Below, piece by piece: positions 61,578-64,000 of a stretch of DNA of 64,000 nucleotides. Each line of letters begins with the position of its first letter. The stretch's first letter is position 1. The translations under genes and the position numbers were made by a program. The notes beneath the pieces are model-generated. The model saw only the letters and a list, made by a program, of their open reading frames with translations. It made no database searches and had not been told where the DNA came from. Source of the stretch: Flavobacterium marginilacus (lineage in GTDB: Bacteria; Bacteroidota; Bacteroidia; Flavobacteriales; Flavobacteriaceae); assembly GCF_026870155.1 (NCBI RefSeq), contig NZ_CP113975.1, positions 372,001-436,000 of the forward strand. Reading direction: 5' to 3'.

Positions 61578-62966
61578 TTATTTCGAAAGCTCCACAAAAT
61601 ATTTATAGAACAACGGAATGGTTTCGATTCCTTTCAGGAAATTAAAAACGCCAAAATGTTCGTTGGGTGAGTGAATGGCATCACTGTCAAGGCCAAATCC
61701 CATAAGGATTGTTTTGCTTTTTAATTCTTTTTCGAATAAAGCAACTATTGGAATACTTCCTCCGGAACGTACAGGAATTGCTGGAATTCCAAAAGTTTCG
61801 GTGTATGCTTTGTTGGCTGCCAGATACCCAATACTGTCAATTGGGGTTACATAACCCTGACCGCCGTGATGAGGTGTAACTTTTACAGTAACGCCCGCAG
61901 GAGCAATGCTGATAAAGTGTTTGGTAAAAAGTTCTGTGATTTCTTCCCAGTCTTGGTTTGGAACCAGACGCATGGAGATTTTGGCAAAAGCTTTGCTGGC
62001 AATAACGGTTTTTGCACCTTCGCCAGTGTAACCGCCCCAAATTCCGTTTACATCCAGCGTTGGTCGGATCGAATTTCGCTCATTGGTTACATAGCCGCTT
62101 TCGCCGTAAATATCATTTAGGTCTAATGCTTTTTTGTATTTATCAAGATCAAAAGGAGCCTTGGCCATTTCGGCTCTTTCCTCAAGAGAAAGCTCTTCGA
62201 CATTGTCATAAAAGCGAGGAATTGTAATATGATTGTTTTCGTCGTGAAGCTGGGCAATCATTTTAGCCAAAACATTAATAGGATTAGCTACTGCGCCACC
62301 GTATAGTCCGGAATGCAAGTCGCGGTTAGGACCAGTAACTTCAACTTCCACATAGCTCAAACCGCGAAGTCCAGTTGTAATGGAAGGCTGCTGATTGGAA
62401 ATCATTCCTGTGTCCGAAATTAGAATGACATCGTTTCTTAGTTTCTTGGTATTGTTTTCTACAAATGTTTTTAGGCTGACGCTTCCAACTTCCTCTTCAC
62501 CTTCGATCATGAATTTTACGTTGCAAGGTAAAGTGTTGCTTTGTATCATATATTCAAAAGCTTTTACATGCATGTACATCTGACCTTTGTCATCACAGGC
62601 ACCTCTGGCAAAAATAGCGCCTTCGGGATGGATGTCTGTTTTTTTGATAATAGGTTCAAATGGGGGAGAAGTCCATAATTCTAATGGATCGGCAGGCTGA
62701 ACATCATAATGGCCGTAAACTAATACTGTAGGGAGATTTGGGTCAATTATTTTCTCTCCATATACAATTGGATAGCCTGTAGTGTCGCAAATTTCGACAA
62801 AATCGCATCCTGCGGCCTCTAAACTTGTTTTTACGGCCTCGGCAGTGTCAAGGACATCTTGAGAAAAAGCAGTGTCAGCACTTACAGATGGAATTTTCAA
62901 TAATTCAATTAACTCGTTGATAAACCGTTCTTTGTGTTTTGTAACATATGATTTTATATCTTCCAT
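61578..62966 (-). CDS. M20-family dipeptidase
   Basis: A 462-residue zinc peptidase. Metal and catalytic motifs are VYGHYDVQPAD (about residue 87), GACDDKGQM (about 122), EGEEEVGS (about 155) and SDTGM (about 184). A dimerisation domain lies at about 200-360. The closing part has the histidine in DSDAIHSPNEHFG. It cleaves dipeptides or related amides in the cytoplasm. A single gene with its own terminator. Confidence 0.93.
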   Translation of the reverse strand: MEDIKSYVTKHKERFINELIELLKIPSVSADTAFSQDVLDTAEAVKTSLEAAGCDFVEICDTTGYPIVYGEKIIDPNLPTVLVYGHYDVQPADPLELWTSPPFEPIIKKTDIHPEGAIFARGACDDKGQMYMHVKAFEYMIQSNTLPCNVKFMIEGEEEVGSVSLKTFVENNTKKLRNDVILISDTGMISNQQPSITTGLRGLSYVEVEVTGPNRDLHSGLYGGAVANPINVLAKMIAQLHDENNHITIPRFYDNVEELSLEERAEMAKAPFDLDKYKKALDLNDIYGESGYVTNERNSIRPTLDVNGIWGGYTGEGAKTVIASKAFAKISMRLVPNQDWEEITELFTKHFISIAPAGVTVKVTPHHGGQGYVTPIDSIGYLAANKAYTETFGIPAIPVRSGGSIPIVALFEKELKSKTILMGFGLDSDAIHSPNEHFGVFNFLKGIETIPLFYKYFVELSK

Positions 62967-63032
62967 TGAATCAGATTTTTTTAAGAATCAAAAATACAAA
63001 AAACAGAATTAATAATTTTTTTTAAAAAATTC

Positions 63033-63062
63033 TTTGAATATTCGAAGTTATGATTATCTTTG
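63033..63062 (+). promoter_or_regulatory. Promoter of tRNA-Leu
   Basis: TTTG (63033-63036), 18 bases, then TATCTTTG (63055-63062), 14 bases before the tRNA. Confidence 0.8.
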
Positions 63063-63075
63063 CACCCACAATTGA

Positions 63076-63157
63076 GCGGATATGGTGAAATTGGTAGACA
63101 TGCCAGACTTAGGATCTGGTGCCGCAAGGCGTGTAGGTTCGAGTCCTATTATCCGCA
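63076..63157 (+). tRNA. tRNA-Leu (TAG)
   Basis: An 82-base cloverleaf with the long variable arm of a class II tRNA. The acceptor GCGGATA pairs with TATCCGC; the anticodon stem-loop is CCAGA-CTTAGGA-TCTGG with anticodon TAG. The T-loop is GTTCGAGTC; discriminator A; CCA not encoded. Confidence 0.96.
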
Positions 63158-63159
63158 CT

Positions 63160-63188
63160 AAAAACTTCTCTTCTTGAGAAGTTTTTTT
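63160..63188 (+). terminator. Terminator of tRNA-Leu
   Basis: AAAAACTTCTC and GAGAAGTTTTT form a perfect 11-base stem with loop TTCTT and T tail. Confidence 0.9.
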
Positions 63189-63307
63189 GTTTTCAGCCCT
63201 TTCGTGTCTCAATTCCTCTTGCCTTAGTGTAAAAATCTAAATAATAAAGTAACAGCAAAACCAATCTGCTGTTTTTAGATTTTCTTACTTCTGATTTTTT
63301 TTAATTG

Positions 63308-63696
63308 ATGAAATTCAGAGTTATGAAAGATATTGCTAAGCGGTTTCCTGAAAATCCTATATTGTTTCCTTCTGAAGTAGTCCCAAGTCGCGAAGGTCTT
63401 CAGGTAGTTTGTCTTCTAAATCCTGGTGTGTTCCAGTTTGATGGTAAAATATGGATTATTATCCGCGTTGCTGAAAGACCAGAACAAAAAGATAATGTTG
63501 TGTCGTTTCAAGTTCTTACTGAAAGTAGGAATTCAAATTATTGAAATTCCTGAGAATGATCCCGAAATGATTGCCAAAGATGCGAGGGTTGTCAAATATA
63601 AAGAAGCTTATTATTTAACTACATTATCGCATTTGCGGTTGGTGTGCAGTGATGATGGGCGAAAATTCTATGAGCCCGAAGGATGTTTTTCATTAA
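63308..63696 (+). pseudogene. GH130-like glycoside phosphorylase, frameshifted and truncated
   Basis: The first frame has KRFPENPILFPSEV and VVCLLNPGVFQFDGK, then IIIRVAERPEQKDN. It leaves frame near 63515-63525, and the match continues in the +1 frame with IEIPENDPEMIAKDARVVKY and LTTLSHLRLVCSDDGRKFYE. These are marks of GH130 enzymes (mannoside phosphorylases and mannosidases). The gene stops after about 130 of the usual 320-400 residues, where an IS5-like element begins. It is therefore dead. Confidence 0.8.
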
Positions 63697-64000
63697 GAGC
63701 CTGTTTAAAAATTTAAAATAAATAATTGTTATGGGTTAAAGAAACCGATTGAAATTTGTCTTTTTGTAGTGACCAAACCATAAAAAGATGTATCCAACCG
63801 ATTTGACAGAAACCCAGTGGCAATTTATAAAAAAGACTTTAGAATTCGATGATAGAAAGCGGAAATATAATTTGAAAATCATTTGGAATGCGATTAATTA
63901 TCTCGTAAAAACAGGTTGTCAGTGGCGAATGTTACCTAAAGATTTTCCAAAATGGCAATTAGTGTATTATTACTATTGGAAATGGTCAAATTTGGAATGT
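63697..64000 (+). mobile_element. IS5-like element, left part
   Basis: The GH130 frame is lost at about 63697, where GAGCCTGTTTAAAAATTT begins, and a transposase gene starts 91 bases later. The right end is beyond the window, so the inverted repeat and target duplication cannot be checked. Confidence 0.65.
63788..64000 (+). CDS. IS5-family transposase, N-terminal part
   Basis: Open from the ATG at 63788 to the window end, 71 codons. MYPTDLTETQWQFIKKTLEF and IWNAINYLVKTGCQWRMLPK are the typical N-terminal (DUF4096-type) domain of IS5/IS1182-like transposases, which binds the element ends. The DDE domain would follow outside. Confidence 0.9.
   Translation, partial: MYPTDLTETQWQFIKKTLEFDDRKRKYNLKIIWNAINYLVKTGCQWRMLPKDFPKWQLVYYYYWKWSNLEC

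Overview
This window looks like a chromosomal segment of a Flavobacterium-type bacterium (phylum Bacteroidota). The evidence is the low GC content, paired SusC/SusD outer-membrane systems, and family-typical proteins (GxxExxY, DUF4407, DUF4421, BlaI/M56 pairs). Several promoters also fit the Bacteroidota pattern TTG-N17..23-TAnnTTTG, most clearly in front of three tRNA genes.

Layout. 1-218: end of a 2Fe-2S ferredoxin gene. 941-16230: a seven-gene operon of two SusC/SusD pairs and three FAS1 (fasciclin) lipoproteins, with no recognisable hydrolase or regulator. 16506-18502: an IS3-family element that jumped into the loop of a terminator hairpin and was then itself broken by an IS200/IS605 element. 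18567-24910 (minus strand): leucine genes leuC, leuD, two small extra enzymes, a leuA-like synthase and leuB. 25609-30132: an exonuclease-DnaE fusion polymerase. 30413-33082: an outer-membrane barrel protein, thioredoxin and a DUF58 protein. 33169-33564: two identical tRNA-Asp genes. 33680-36382: an IS630-family and an IS4-family element side by side. 36486-38627: a BlaI/M56-peptidase operon behind a perfect palindromic operator. 38697-42427: saccharopine reductase-like protein, DUF423 and PEP carboxykinase. 42694-47870: TonB-dependent receptor, beta-helix lipoprotein and beta-propeller phytase, read as a phytate-phosphate module. 48069-53015: DUF4407 and a compact minus-strand operon of small proteins. 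53024-53622: a GxxExxY gene flanked by three copies of a short repeat. 53631-60197: hemW, ruvC, membrane proteins and a GT2 glycosyltransferase. 60351-61517: a second, decayed IS630 copy. 61578-62966: an M20 peptidase. 63076-63157: tRNA-Leu, followed by a broken GH130 gene cut by an IS5-like element that runs off the window.

Two things cut across the regions. First, a roughly 90-base structured intergenic repeat occurs four times (two subtypes), with paired changes in the stem that suggest an RNA fold; one copy is split by the IS4 element. Second, five insertion sequences of five families show precise histories (nested insertion, target duplications, conserved frameshift sites, built-in terminators). 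The candidates for a less described biological system are the FAS1-SusCD operon, the structured repeat family and the repeat-flanked GxxExxY unit. All functions are inferred from sequence patterns read by eye; no searches were run.
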